In this document: positions 9,092-18,732 of the stretch, one piece after another
Layout: the number at the start of each line of letters is the position of its first letter
Position numbering within the stretch: position 1 is the stretch's first letter
NCBI GenBank assembly: GCA_009668975.1
Contig: SBEG01000009.1
Span: forward strand, 64,182 to 128,181
DNA: 64,000 nt
DNA from: Deltaproteobacteria bacterium
Lineage (GTDB): Bacteria; Desulfobacterota; Desulfuromonadia; Geobacterales; Geobacteraceae
Direction: 5' to 3'
The notes under the pieces: generated by a model
What the model saw: only the letters and a program-made list of their open reading frames with translations
What the model was told of the DNA's origin: nothing
Database searches by the model: none
Program-made: the position numbers and the translations under genes

Positions 9092-10609
9092 GTGCCTATG
9101 GAATTGCGAGCGGAAGAAATCAGCGAGATTATCAGGAAGCAGATTGAAGGTTACGGCAAGGATATCGAAGTAGCCGAAACCGGAACCATCATTTCCGTTG
9201 GGGACGGAATCGCCCGAATTCACGGCCTCGCCAAGGCGATGGCGGGAGAATTGCTGGAGTTTCCCGGTGGTGTTTCCGGCATGGTTCTCAATCTTGAGGA
9301 GGGGAATGTCGGCGTCGCAATCCTTGGTGAGGATAACCAGAACATCAAGGAAGGCGCCATCGTCAAGCGGACCGGCAGAATTGTGGAGGTTCCGGTTGGT
9401 GATGCTCTGGTGGGCCGGGTTGTCAATGCCCTCGGTGAACCGATTGACGGTAACGGTCCGATCGAGACCAGCGATTACCGGAAGGTCGAAGTGAAAGCCC
9501 CTGGTATCGTCAAGCGGAAATCGGTCCACCAGCCCTTACAGACCGGCCTCAAGGCCGTGGATGCAATGGTTCCGATCGGACGTGGTCAACGTGAGCTCAT
9601 TATCGGTGATCGTCAGACCGGTAAAACTGCAATTGCCATCGATACGATCATCAACCAGAAGGGCGGCGATGTAATATGTATCTACGTGGCCATCGGGCAG
9701 AAGCGCTCAACAGTTGCCCAAGTGGTGAACAGGCTCCGCGAAAACGGCGCAATGGAGTATACCATCGTTGTTTCCGCCTCCGCTTCCGAGCCAGCCCCGC
9801 TGCAGTTCATCTCTCCGTATACCGGCGTTACCATGGGTGAGTTCTTCCGGGACAGCGGGCGGCATGCTCTGATCATTTACGATGACCTTTCAAAGCAGGC
9901 TGTTGCCTATCGTCAGCTTTCGCTGCTCCTGCGCCGGCCTCCCGGACGTGAAGCCTATCCCGGTGACGTTTTCTACCTTCACAGCCGCCTTCTGGAGCGG
10001 GCCGCGAAGTTGTCGGACGAGTACGGAGCCGGTTCCCTGACCGCGCTGCCGATCATCGAGACCCAGGCGGGTGACGTGTCCGCGTACATCCCGACCAATG
10101 TCATTTCCATTACCGATGGTCAGATTTACCTGGAGAGCGACCTTTTCTACTCCGGGGTGCGCCCGGCGATCAACGTTGGACTTTCCGTCTCGCGCGTCGG
10201 CGGCGCCGCCCAGATCAAGGCCATGAAGCAGGTTGCCGGAACCCTGCGGCTCAGCCTGGCCCAGTATCGCGAAATGGCCGCTTTTGCTCAGTTCGGTTCT
10301 GACCTGGACAAGGCGACCCAGATGCAGCTTGCACGTGGCGAGCGGCTGGTGGAGATGCTGAAGCAACCCCAGTATCGTCCGATATCTTCGGAGAAACAGG
10401 TCCTGATCATCTTTGCCGCCAACAACGGTTTTGTGGATGATTACCCGGTTTCGGCCCTTTCCCGCTATGAAACGGAGCTTTATACCTTCTTTGATATTCG
10501 GAAAGCGGACATCCTAACTGAAATTCGCGAGAAGAAAGCCATAGATGACCAGTTGAGGGGCAAGATCATTTCCGCCCTCGATGAATTCAAGAAAGAATTC
10601 ACAGTCTAA
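9092..10609 (+). CDS. atpA: ATP synthase F1 subunit alpha
   Basis: 505 residues, the regular length. Non-catalytic nucleotide-binding subunit alternating with beta in the F1 hexamer. It carries the Walker A motif GDRQTGKTA near residue 170 and the family signature [17 protein letters not shown] near residue 365. GTG at 9092 is preceded by AAGGGG at 9080-9085 with six-nt spacing. The ATG at 9098 would remove two residues and matches the usual MELRAEEIS opening, so either start is possible. It lies 3 nt after atpH. Confidence 0.97.
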   Translation: MPMELRAEEISEIIRKQIEGYGKDIEVAETGTIISVGDGIARIHGLAKAMAGELLEFPGGVSGMVLNLEEGNVGVAILGEDNQNIKEGAIVKRTGRIVEVPVGDALVGRVVNALGEPIDGNGPIETSDYRKVEVKAPGIVKRKSVHQPLQTGLKAVDAMVPIGRGQRELIIGDRQTGKTAIAIDTIINQKGGDVICIYVAIGQKRSTVAQVVNRLRENGAMEYTIVVSASASEPAPLQFISPYTGVTMGEFFRDSGRHALIIYDDLSKQAVAYRQLSLLLRRPPGREAYPGDVFYLHSRLLERAAKLSDEYGAGSLTALPIIETQAGDVSAYIPTNVISITDGQIYLESDLFYSGVRPAINVGLSVSRVGGAAQIKAMKQVAGTLRLSLAQYREMAAFAQFGSDLDKATQMQLARGERLVEMLKQPQYRPISSEKQVLIIFAANNGFVDDYPVSALSRYETELYTFFDIRKADILTEIREKKAIDDQLRGKIISALDEFKKEFTV

Positions 10610-10629
10610 ACAAGGACGGTACTTTCCCC

Positions 10630-11493
10630 ATGGCAAGCCTGAAAAGTATTCGAAAGAGAATCAATTCGGTCAAGAGCACCCGGCAGATCACCAAGGCGAT
10701 GAAAATGGTCGCTGCCGCAAAACTGCGCCGTGCTCAGGACAAGGTGCTTGCTGCCCGGCCCTACGCGAAGAAGCTTGAAGAGGTTCTGGTCAGGCTCAGC
10801 AGCAGTGGTGGTGCGGTTGATCATCCTTTGGCCAGCAGGGAAAAATCGGAAACGGCGCTGCTGATCGTCGTCAGCTCCGACCGGGGTCTCTGCGGTGGTT
10901 TCAACGCCAATATCTGCAAAGCCGCGGAAGCTTTCATGCGTGAGAATGCCTCCCGTTATCAGGAAATCAACCTTCTGACCATTGGCCGGAAGGGTTTTGA
11001 ATACTTGAGAAAACGGGCAACAATCCGGAAAAACTATTCAAATATTCTGTCGACGATGAGCTATCAGGAGGCCTCCATCATCGGCCAGGAACTGATCGAA
11101 GGATACCTGGCACAGGAGTATGATGATGTCTATCTGCTCTATAACGCCTTCAGAAGCGTGATGTCGCAGGACATTACCCTGAAACAGCTGCTGCCGATCG
11201 AACCTCCTCAAGGGTCTCAAGAGGAGTTCCTGCCGGAAGCAATCTACGAGCCGTCAAGAGAGGACCTTCTCGCGGAACTGTTCCCCAAGAATATCGAGGT
11301 GCAGCTTTTCCATGCCATGCTGGAATCAATCGCTTCCGAGCACGGCGCCCGGATGACGGCGATGGATAGTGCCTCGAAAAACGCATCGGAGATGATCGCG
11401 AAACTGACCCTGCAGTATAACCGGGCACGGCAAGCGGTCATCACCACGGAGTTGATGGAGATCATTTCCGGGGCGGAATCGGTCAACGGTTAA
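10630..11493 (+). CDS. atpG: ATP synthase F1 subunit gamma
   Basis: 287 residues. It forms the central rotor shaft between the c-ring and the alpha3beta3 head. The N-terminal coiled-coil strand ([20 protein letters not shown]), the [14 protein letters not shown] segment near residue 80, and the C-terminal helix with [19 protein letters not shown] are family hallmarks. It sits 20 nt downstream of atpA and 67 nt before atpD. Confidence 0.96.
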   Translation: MASLKSIRKRINSVKSTRQITKAMKMVAAAKLRRAQDKVLAARPYAKKLEEVLVRLSSSGGAVDHPLASREKSETALLIVVSSDRGLCGGFNANICKAAEAFMRENASRYQEINLLTIGRKGFEYLRKRATIRKNYSNILSTMSYQEASIIGQELIEGYLAQEYDDVYLLYNAFRSVMSQDITLKQLLPIEPPQGSQEEFLPEAIYEPSREDLLAELFPKNIEVQLFHAMLESIASEHGARMTAMDSASKNASEMIAKLTLQYNRARQAVITTELMEIISGAESVNG

Positions 11494-11554
11494 ACGATCA
11501 ACCAGCTACGCTCTACCATAGATACCGGTCCGTTGCCGGGCCGCAGGAGGATGA

Positions 11555-12973
<1,419 letters not shown>

Positions 12974-13049
12974 TAAACTAATCCAATCCGGGCCCGGGAC
13001 AGGAGTACGCGCCCATTGTTCGAATTCATAGCCGAAAAGGATTTTTCCG

Positions 13050-13466
13050 ATGGCAGAAAAATTACAGCTTGAACTGATTACCCCGTACAAGAAAGTCCTC
13101 TCCGAGCAGGTGGATATGATTACTGCATTTGGCTCTCTGGGCGAATTTGCCGTATTGCCGGGACACGCCTCATTTCTTACTTCGTTGAAGATAGGGGAAC
13201 TCAGCTACCTCAAGGATGGAGAAACATTTCACCTTGCTTTGAATTGGGGCTATTTCGAGATTGTGGATGATACTGTCACGATTCTCGTGGAAACTGCCGA
13301 ACGTGCTGACGAAATAGATCTGGAAAGGGCACGGGCAGCTCTTGGGCGTGCTGAGGAAGCCCTCAAAAAACTCACGCGGGAAGACAAAGATTTAATTGTC
13401 TATGAAGCAGCGTTACAAAGAGCACTCATCAGGATGCAAGTTGCCACGAAAGCAGCCCGTAAATAG
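13050..13466 (+). CDS. atpC: ATP synthase F1 subunit epsilon
   Basis: 138 residues. Central-stalk subunit that can inhibit ATP hydrolysis. The N-terminal beta-sandwich has LELITPYKKVLSEQVDMI and LGEFAVLPGHASFLTSL. The two-helix C-terminus runs ERADEIDLERARAALGRAEEA and onward (about residues 85-133). It ends the operon; a clear intrinsic terminator follows 27 nt after the stop. Confidence 0.95.
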   Translation: MAEKLQLELITPYKKVLSEQVDMITAFGSLGEFAVLPGHASFLTSLKIGELSYLKDGETFHLALNWGYFEIVDDTVTILVETAERADEIDLERARAALGRAEEALKKLTREDKDLIVYEAALQRALIRMQVATKAARK

Positions 13467-13492
13467 CTTTGCAGCATGGGATGAAATACATG

Positions 13493-13520
13493 AAAAGAGC
13501 GGTTTGTCGCTCTTTTTTTT
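13493..13520 (+). terminator. Intrinsic terminator of the atp operon
   Basis: AAAAGAGCG (13493-13501), loop GTTTGT, CGCTCTTTT (13508-13516), continuing into a run of T to 13520. The 9-bp stem and the T-tract 27 nt after atpC are textbook. Confidence 0.9.
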
Positions 13521-13806
13521 GTGGAATAACAAGAAGTTGCCTTGCCGTGAAACGAGTGTGTTTCTTTGCCGTTTCAGCCAAGTTTCCGAAAAGTTGTTTA
13601 ACGTCTGAGATTCATTAGATTTAGGCGCTTGAACATGAAGAGGTTTTGTGGTACATACAGGTGAGATCTGAAAACTAATGAAAAAAATTGTTATTATTTT
13701 TGCTGTCCCGCCCGTGGAGCCCGTTGTTTGCTGTAATCAACGGAATTTTTGGACCAGCCGGTTTTTCTGCACATGCCTGTGCAGAAAATAACGGGAGTGC
13801 TTTTGA
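13521..13806 (+). other. Intergenic region with an 11-bp hairpin before the PilZ gene
   Basis: The region holds no convincing gene. A 37-codon frame at 13678-13791 has a poorly spaced ribosome binding site and a C-terminus created by the hairpin. The clear signal is a perfect inverted repeat, TTTTCTGCACA (13763-13773), loop TGCC, TGTGCAGAAAA (13778-13788). It ends five nt before the GGGAG at 13793 that serves the next gene. It is not followed by T, so an operator or a translation-control hairpin is more likely than a terminator. Confidence 0.6.
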
Positions 13807-15876
13807 GTGACACATTCCAATGGCAATGGAAATGAACGTGACACGCTGAGACCGCATTGCCAGGGTCACAGCGGTTCTTTTATGCCTGGGGACAAAAGAC
13901 GCGAAATCGCGAAAAAGACTCTCATTAACCGGCTGAATCATCATAACTTCACTGACAGTGAAATTCTGGTAAACCTTGCCCACACGAAGTACGGCTCACC
14001 AATTTCCCTCCGGGCGAAACCTTTGCCATGCCTGGGGGAGACACTCGAATGTACCTGGGTAAAGGCTCCGGGGCTCGAACAGGTCCTGAAGAACTATCGT
14101 TACGTTAATTTCATCCTCCCCGACCCGCATCAATCTTTCCTTGTCGAAGCGGTTTCAGTCAGCCTCACCGACGAAAAAATCATCTTGCGCCTTCCGGAAA
14201 CCTGTCTGGAAATTGATTCCCGCCAGGTAATTCGCCACTCCTGCCATGATATCAGCGTCCGACTCCTCCAGAACGGCGTGTACTTTCAAGGTGCTCTCGT
14301 CGATTTCAGCCCCCTGTCCTTTCGGGTTGCCCTGACCAGTCTTTCTGATCAGCCATTCCAGTGGCTCAATGTGGAATCGTCAGTCCATATCGTTTTCAGT
14401 AAGGGACAGGAAATGCTTTTTTCCGGTGATTGCGCGATCATGAAACAGGACTGCGGGCAGAAAACCCGTTCACTTGTCCTGCGCCCGCTCAACACGCAGA
14501 TTCGCAGGTTCAAGCAAAAGGAGTTCAGGAGTTCGCGCCATAAACTGATCCCTTCTCCCAACGTGGTATTTCGTGATCCGCTCACGGGAAAGCAGGTTAA
14601 CCTCAAGGTTGTCGATTTATCGGGTTCGGGTTTTTCCGTGGAAGAGAAAGAGGAAAATTCCGTTCTCCTGCCGGGACGTGTTCTGCCCGAAGTGAACATT
14701 GATCTGGCTGCTATCATTTCACTTCGCTGCAAGGCCCAGGTTGTCTATCGGACTGTCACTCAGGAGAATGAGGAAAAGCGTACGGTCAAGTGTGGTCTGG
14801 CCATTCTTGATATGGACATCCAGGAGCATGTCAGACTTCAGGCGTTGCTGAACCAGGTGTCAGACCAGGATTCCTATTTCTGTAACAGGGTTGACATGGA
14901 TTCGCTGTGGGAGCTGTTTTTTCAGACCGGATTTCTCTATCCGGAAAAATACTCTTTCATCCAGGCGAACAAGGAGAATTTCAAGAAGACCTACGAGAGG
15001 CTCTATACCGGTAACCTCCATGTGGCCCGGCATTTCGTCTACCAGAAGAACGGCATGGTCTACGGCCATGTGGCGATGGTTCGCTTCTTTGAAAATACCT
15101 GGCTGGTTCATCACCATGCAGCGAATAATGCCGTGCACATAAAGGCAGGCCTGTCCGTTCTCGAGCAGGTCGGCCGGTCCATCAATGATTCCAAAAATCT
15201 TACCTCGACCCGGATGAATTTCGTTGCCTGCTACTACCGGCCGGAAAACAGGTTTCCGAAAAGGATTTTCGGCCGCATTGCCGAACAGATCAATGACAGA
15301 AACGGCTGTTCTATCGACTCTTTCGCCTATCTTCATTATCGGAAGAGTTCGCTGGAAAGCTGGGATCTTTCCGGTCCATGGTCTCTTACCAAAACTCAGG
15401 CAGAGGACCTTGCCGAACTCGACAATTTCTACCGTCACGTGTCCGGGGGGCTCCTGGTCAATGCATTGGATCTTGAGCCGGAGATGCTGGAAGTTGATGA
15501 AATCGCTCAGGAATTTGAGAAAGTTGGTTTCAAGAAGGAAAAATATCTGTTTTCCCTGAAGAAAGACGGGAATCTGAAAGCTGTATTTGTGGTCAACGTA
15601 TCCGACATTGCCTTGAATATGTCGGACCTGACGAACTGTATTCACACGATAGTGGTCGATCCCGAGGATTTTCCGAGAGGAACGCTCTTTATGATCTATT
15701 CGCTGTTGTCCAAATACTATGATAGTGAATATGTTCCGATCCTGCTCTATCCTGTTTCCTATGCTGACAACCATCAAATCGAGTACGACAAGATCTACAG
15801 TTTGTGGATACTTAATATGCAGTATACTGATAGCTATTTTCGCTATGTCGACAGAATTGTTCATCATTGCAAGTAA
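13807..15876 (+). CDS. PilZ-domain protein with C-terminal acyltransferase-like domain
   Basis: 689 residues with no signal peptide or membrane helix. The start is GTG 13807, with GGGAG about 10 nt upstream. Residues 241-276 carry a PilZ c-di-GMP-binding pattern: RSSRHK, then D-L-S-G-S-G-F. Residues 143-174 look like a second, degenerate PilZ half (RHSCHDISVRL, then VDFSPLSFRV). From about residue 355 to the end is a separate domain with the feel of a GNAT or N-acyl amino acid synthase fold (YSFIQANKENF, YGHVAMVRFFENTWLVHHHAA, MNFVACYYRPENRF). I infer a cytoplasmic effector that couples c-di-GMP to an acyl-transfer-type reaction; the substrate cannot be read from sequence. An HD-GYP/PilZ gene follows 46 nt later, probably in the same operon. 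Confidence 0.75.
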   Translation: MTHSNGNGNERDTLRPHCQGHSGSFMPGDKRREIAKKTLINRLNHHNFTDSEILVNLAHTKYGSPISLRAKPLPCLGETLECTWVKAPGLEQVLKNYRYVNFILPDPHQSFLVEAVSVSLTDEKIILRLPETCLEIDSRQVIRHSCHDISVRLLQNGVYFQGALVDFSPLSFRVALTSLSDQPFQWLNVESSVHIVFSKGQEMLFSGDCAIMKQDCGQKTRSLVLRPLNTQIRRFKQKEFRSSRHKLIPSPNVVFRDPLTGKQVNLKVVDLSGSGFSVEEKEENSVLLPGRVLPEVNIDLAAIISLRCKAQVVYRTVTQENEEKRTVKCGLAILDMDIQEHVRLQALLNQVSDQDSYFCNRVDMDSLWELFFQTGFLYPEKYSFIQANKENFKKTYERLYTGNLHVARHFVYQKNGMVYGHVAMVRFFENTWLVHHHAANNAVHIKAGLSVLEQVGRSINDSKNLTSTRMNFVACYYRPENRFPKRIFGRIAEQINDRNGCSIDSFAYLHYRKSSLESWDLSGPWSLTKTQAEDLAELDNFYRHVSGGLLVNALDLEPEMLEVDEIAQEFEKVGFKKEKYLFSLKKDGNLKAVFVVNVSDIALNMSDLTNCIHTIVVDPEDFPRGTLFMIYSLLSKYYDSEYVPILLYPVSYADNHQIEYDKIYSLWILNMQYTDSYFRYVDRIVHHCK

Positions 15877-15922
15877 ATTCTTTGGCTGTCTTTGTAATCA
15901 ACTATTAACGACACGGTGATTC

Positions 15923-18199
15923 ATGCGAAGTGACCCCTTAAAACCAGCTTTGTACAATAGCAGAATTATCGACACCTATCTCAGGCTGCTCAAGAAAAAG
16001 TACAGTTATGTCAATATTGGAGATCTGCTGAGATCCGCGAAAATGGAACCCTATGAAGTTGCTGACCAAGGGCACTGGTTTAATCAGGAGCAAGTTGACC
16101 TCTTCTATGAAAGACTTGTCAAGGTCACCGGAAATGAACAGATTGCCCGGGAGGCCGGGCGCTTTGCCGCTGCGCCTGACTCAATCAGCGTTTTGCGTCA
16201 ATATGTACTTGGCCTTGGCAGTCCGGCAAAGGCTTATGAATTGATCGGTAAAACTTCCCAGAACTTTACCCGGTCATCGCGCTATGAGTCCCGGCGCATT
16301 GCATCCAATAAAGTTGAAATTATTGTCACCCCTGAAAAAGGGGTCTGCGAAAAGCCTTTTCAGTGCGAAAATCGCATCGGTTTTCTTGAAGCCGTTGCCA
16401 CGGTTTTCAATAAGAAACTCCTCCATGTCGAGCATCCCGAATGTATCTTTCATGATGGCAGTGCCTGCCGGTATATCATTTCCTGGGAAAAAACCCCCTC
16501 CAGGTACTGGAATAAAGTTCGGAATTACGGAATTGTGCTGTTGCTGGCCCTGGTTGGCGCATCGTACTTCCTGAACGGCTGGGTTGCCCTGCTGGCCGTT
16601 GTGCCGACCTTTGTGTCATTTGTTCTGCTCGCGTGCCTGGTTGCTGCAAGCGTCGAAAAAAAGGAACTCATGACCGGCATTGAAAATCTGAGAGAATCCA
16701 CGGACAAACTACTCGAACAAATCAATTTGAATTATACCAATGCCTTGCTGACGAACGAAATCGGTCAGGCAGTCAGCAAACAGGTCGATGTGGCTGCGAT
16801 CCTGCGGAATGTTTTTGAGGTGCTGCAGAAAAGACTCGACTATGACCGCGGGATGATCCTTCTTGCGGACAAGGAAAAGACCCGTCTGCTTTTCAGCGCC
16901 GGGTTCGGTTATTCCGTGGAACAGCAAAATCTGTTGCAGAAAACCTCCTTCCATCTTGACCGTCCCGAGTCAAAGGGGATCTTCGTAATTTCGTTCCGGG
17001 AGCAGAAACCTTTCCTGGTAAATGATTTTGATGATATCAAGACCAACCTGTCTTCCCACAGTCTGACTTTTGCAAAAATGCTCGGTGCCCAGTCTTTCAT
17101 CGTTTGCCCGATTGTCTGCGACGGAGAATCGGTCGGAATTCTCGCCGTTGACAACGTTGTGACGAAAAAACCTTTGATCCAGAGTAATATGAGCCTGCTG
17201 ATGGGAACCGCCACGGTTATCGGTATCAGCATACGTAATGCGATGCTGAATGAAGCCCGTGAGTATCAGTTCAGCTCGACCCTGCAGGTATTGGCCGCAA
17301 GCATCGATGCCCGTGACAACCTTACCGCGGGCCATGCAGAAAAGGTTACCAAGTATGCACTCGGCATCTGTCAGGAACTGGGGCTGTCCAAGGATTACAC
17401 CGAAATGATCCGGGTCGCCTCGCTGTTGCATGACTATGGGAAAATCGGCATCCCTGATGCTATCCTGAAAAAAGAAGGCAGGTTGACAGTTGAGGAGTAT
17501 ACGCAGGTTAAATCCCATGCGGAGAAAACCAGGGAAATACTCGAAGAGATTAATTTTGAGGGAATTTACCGGCAGGTTCCCGAGGTTGCCGGCAGCCACC
17601 ATGAAAAAATCGACGGGACAGGATATCCACGCGGGCTTAGGGGCAGTGAAATCCCCTTTGGGGCGAAGATCATCGCGGTGGCCGATTTCTTTGAGGCGAT
17701 TACGGCGAAGCGCCACTACCGGGGTCCGATGCCTCTGGCACTCGCCATAAAACTGCTGGAGGAGAGAAGTGGCGCTCATTTTGAAAAAAAAGTGGTCAGA
17801 GCATTTATCCGCTATCTGGAACAGGACAGCAAGCTCCTTGAGGAACTTGCTGCCCAAAAGCAGGTGCGTGAAGTGCGCCACAGGCGAGTCCCCTGCCGCA
17901 CCTCCGTGTCCTTCCGAGTTAATGGCAAAACCGTTTCCGGAGTCAGCACGGACATCAGCACAAGGGGCATGTTTGTGGCAATTGATGATGATTTTGAGGA
18001 GGGGAGTCCCATTGAACTTACCTTTTTTCTGCCGAACAGCCAGTCGGTAAAGATTGAGGCAAAGGGGCGTGTCGCCTGGGTGAACAACAACCGGAGAAGA
18101 CTGAAACCGGTATTCCCCACCGGAGTTGGTGTGGAGTTTCTGGATGTTGTGCCGACAGATGAGATGCTTCACTCATATGTTGGGGCCTACGCAAGCTGA
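15923..18199 (+). CDS. Membrane-anchored GAF-HD-GYP-PilZ protein (putative c-di-GMP phosphodiesterase)
   Basis: 758 residues. In order: a roughly 190-residue N-terminal sensor-type region with several cysteines (PFQCEN, HPECIFHDGSACRYIISW), reminiscent of haem-NO-binding or V4R-type sensors; two close membrane segments at about 203-243; a GAF domain at about 285-440; and an HD-GYP domain with HDYGKIGIPD at 503-512 and HHEKIDGTGYPRGL at 559-572. A C-terminal PilZ domain has RHRRVPCR at 652-659 and DISTRG at 677-682. All the metal ligands and the GYP triad that I can check are present, so hydrolysis of c-di-GMP is likely. The PilZ domain would let the product or substrate level feed back. It lies 46 nt after the PilZ/acyltransferase-like gene. 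Confidence 0.85.
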   Translation: MRSDPLKPALYNSRIIDTYLRLLKKKYSYVNIGDLLRSAKMEPYEVADQGHWFNQEQVDLFYERLVKVTGNEQIAREAGRFAAAPDSISVLRQYVLGLGSPAKAYELIGKTSQNFTRSSRYESRRIASNKVEIIVTPEKGVCEKPFQCENRIGFLEAVATVFNKKLLHVEHPECIFHDGSACRYIISWEKTPSRYWNKVRNYGIVLLLALVGASYFLNGWVALLAVVPTFVSFVLLACLVAASVEKKELMTGIENLRESTDKLLEQINLNYTNALLTNEIGQAVSKQVDVAAILRNVFEVLQKRLDYDRGMILLADKEKTRLLFSAGFGYSVEQQNLLQKTSFHLDRPESKGIFVISFREQKPFLVNDFDDIKTNLSSHSLTFAKMLGAQSFIVCPIVCDGESVGILAVDNVVTKKPLIQSNMSLLMGTATVIGISIRNAMLNEAREYQFSSTLQVLAASIDARDNLTAGHAEKVTKYALGICQELGLSKDYTEMIRVASLLHDYGKIGIPDAILKKEGRLTVEEYTQVKSHAEKTREILEEINFEGIYRQVPEVAGSHHEKIDGTGYPRGLRGSEIPFGAKIIAVADFFEAITAKRHYRGPMPLALAIKLLEERSGAHFEKKVVRAFIRYLEQDSKLLEELAAQKQVREVRHRRVPCRTSVSFRVNGKTVSGVSTDISTRGMFVAIDDDFEEGSPIELTFFLPNSQSVKIEAKGRVAWVNNNRRRLKPVFPTGVGVEFLDVVPTDEMLHSYVGAYAS

Positions 18200-18732
18200 T
18201 TTGCCAAGCTGTTTGACCCGGTTCAGAAAATTCCTGATCTCCGACCGCCAGCTTGCACGAAAGGACTCGGCCTTGTGGCCTTGACAGGGTAAGCACAGCG
18301 GCACGAATTAATGAAACCCTCCGGAATCCCTGGAAAAACATCTCTTCTGTACCTTGACGCCAACCTTTCGCTCCAGATCAGAGGAAAGGAATAAGACTTT
18401 CATCCGAAAAAATTGGGTCACAGGCGGTCTTTTCCTGGAGTTCCTGCAGTTCTTGCACCTGGTTCGTCATCTTCCCTCCGAGAGACTCAACTAGCTAACA
18501 TACTCGTTTTCCTCGATAATTCAACCGGGCTAATGTGATGAAATAGTGATTGCATTTTTGCGATAAAATGCTTACTAGTAAACCGGTGTGGCGGTATCAG
18601 GCGCGTGAGGCAGGGAAATAGCGGCACCTCGAGGTTGGCGGTGTGGTGGAAAATACCGATAACTATCGGTGGTAAGATTCGCCGGGTTGAAATCCGTGAA
18701 AAGGAAAAAGAGAGCAAAGGAGCTGAAGCGCA
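18200..18732. other. 533-nt intergenic region upstream of kup
   Basis: A long gap before kup. Visible items are a 30-codon minus-strand frame at 18378-18470 (listed separately), the inverted repeat GCATTTT/AAAATGC in 18553-18572, two near-identical 11-mers CGGTGTGG(C/T)GG at 18584-18594 and 18639-18649, and the dyad ACCGATA-AC-TATCGGT at 18655-18670. TAAAAT at 18564-18569 could be a -10 but has no good -35. I compared the leader with the c-di-AMP (ydaO) and c-di-GMP riboswitch consensus motifs as I remember them and found no convincing match. Confidence 0.5.
18378..18470 (-). CDS. Possible 30-residue small protein
   Basis: An ATG (complement of 18468-18470) opens a 30-codon frame that begins MTNQVQELQELQEKTACDP and ends IPFL. 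It is preceded by CGGAGGGAAG, a good ribosome binding site. Further upstream on the same strand, TTGAAT (18519-18524) and TATGTT (18497-18502) are 16 nt apart and would make a passable promoter. The peptide is Gln/Glu-rich with one Cys. It resembles nothing I recognise and has no terminator after it. The combination of start signals is the only evidence. Confidence 0.3.
   Translation of the reverse strand: MTNQVQELQELQEKTACDPIFSDESLIPFL

Noticed and set aside
13678..13791. 37-codon frame before the PilZ gene
   Set aside because: The ribosome binding site is poorly placed and the last ten codons are the hairpin itself.
14860..15867. 335-codon minus-strand frame opposite the PilZ gene
   Set aside because: The plus-strand PilZ/acyltransferase-like frame has domain patterns; this one has none and ends with the same boundaries.
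16970..18172. 400-codon minus-strand frame opposite the HD-GYP gene
   Set aside because: The HD-GYP and PilZ motifs are on the plus strand; the antisense frame shows no motif.
18540..18732. c-di-AMP (ydaO) or c-di-GMP riboswitch before kup
   Set aside because: Attractive for a potassium transporter, but the conserved GCTAACCTCG-type and GGGACGCAAAGC-type core motifs are missing.
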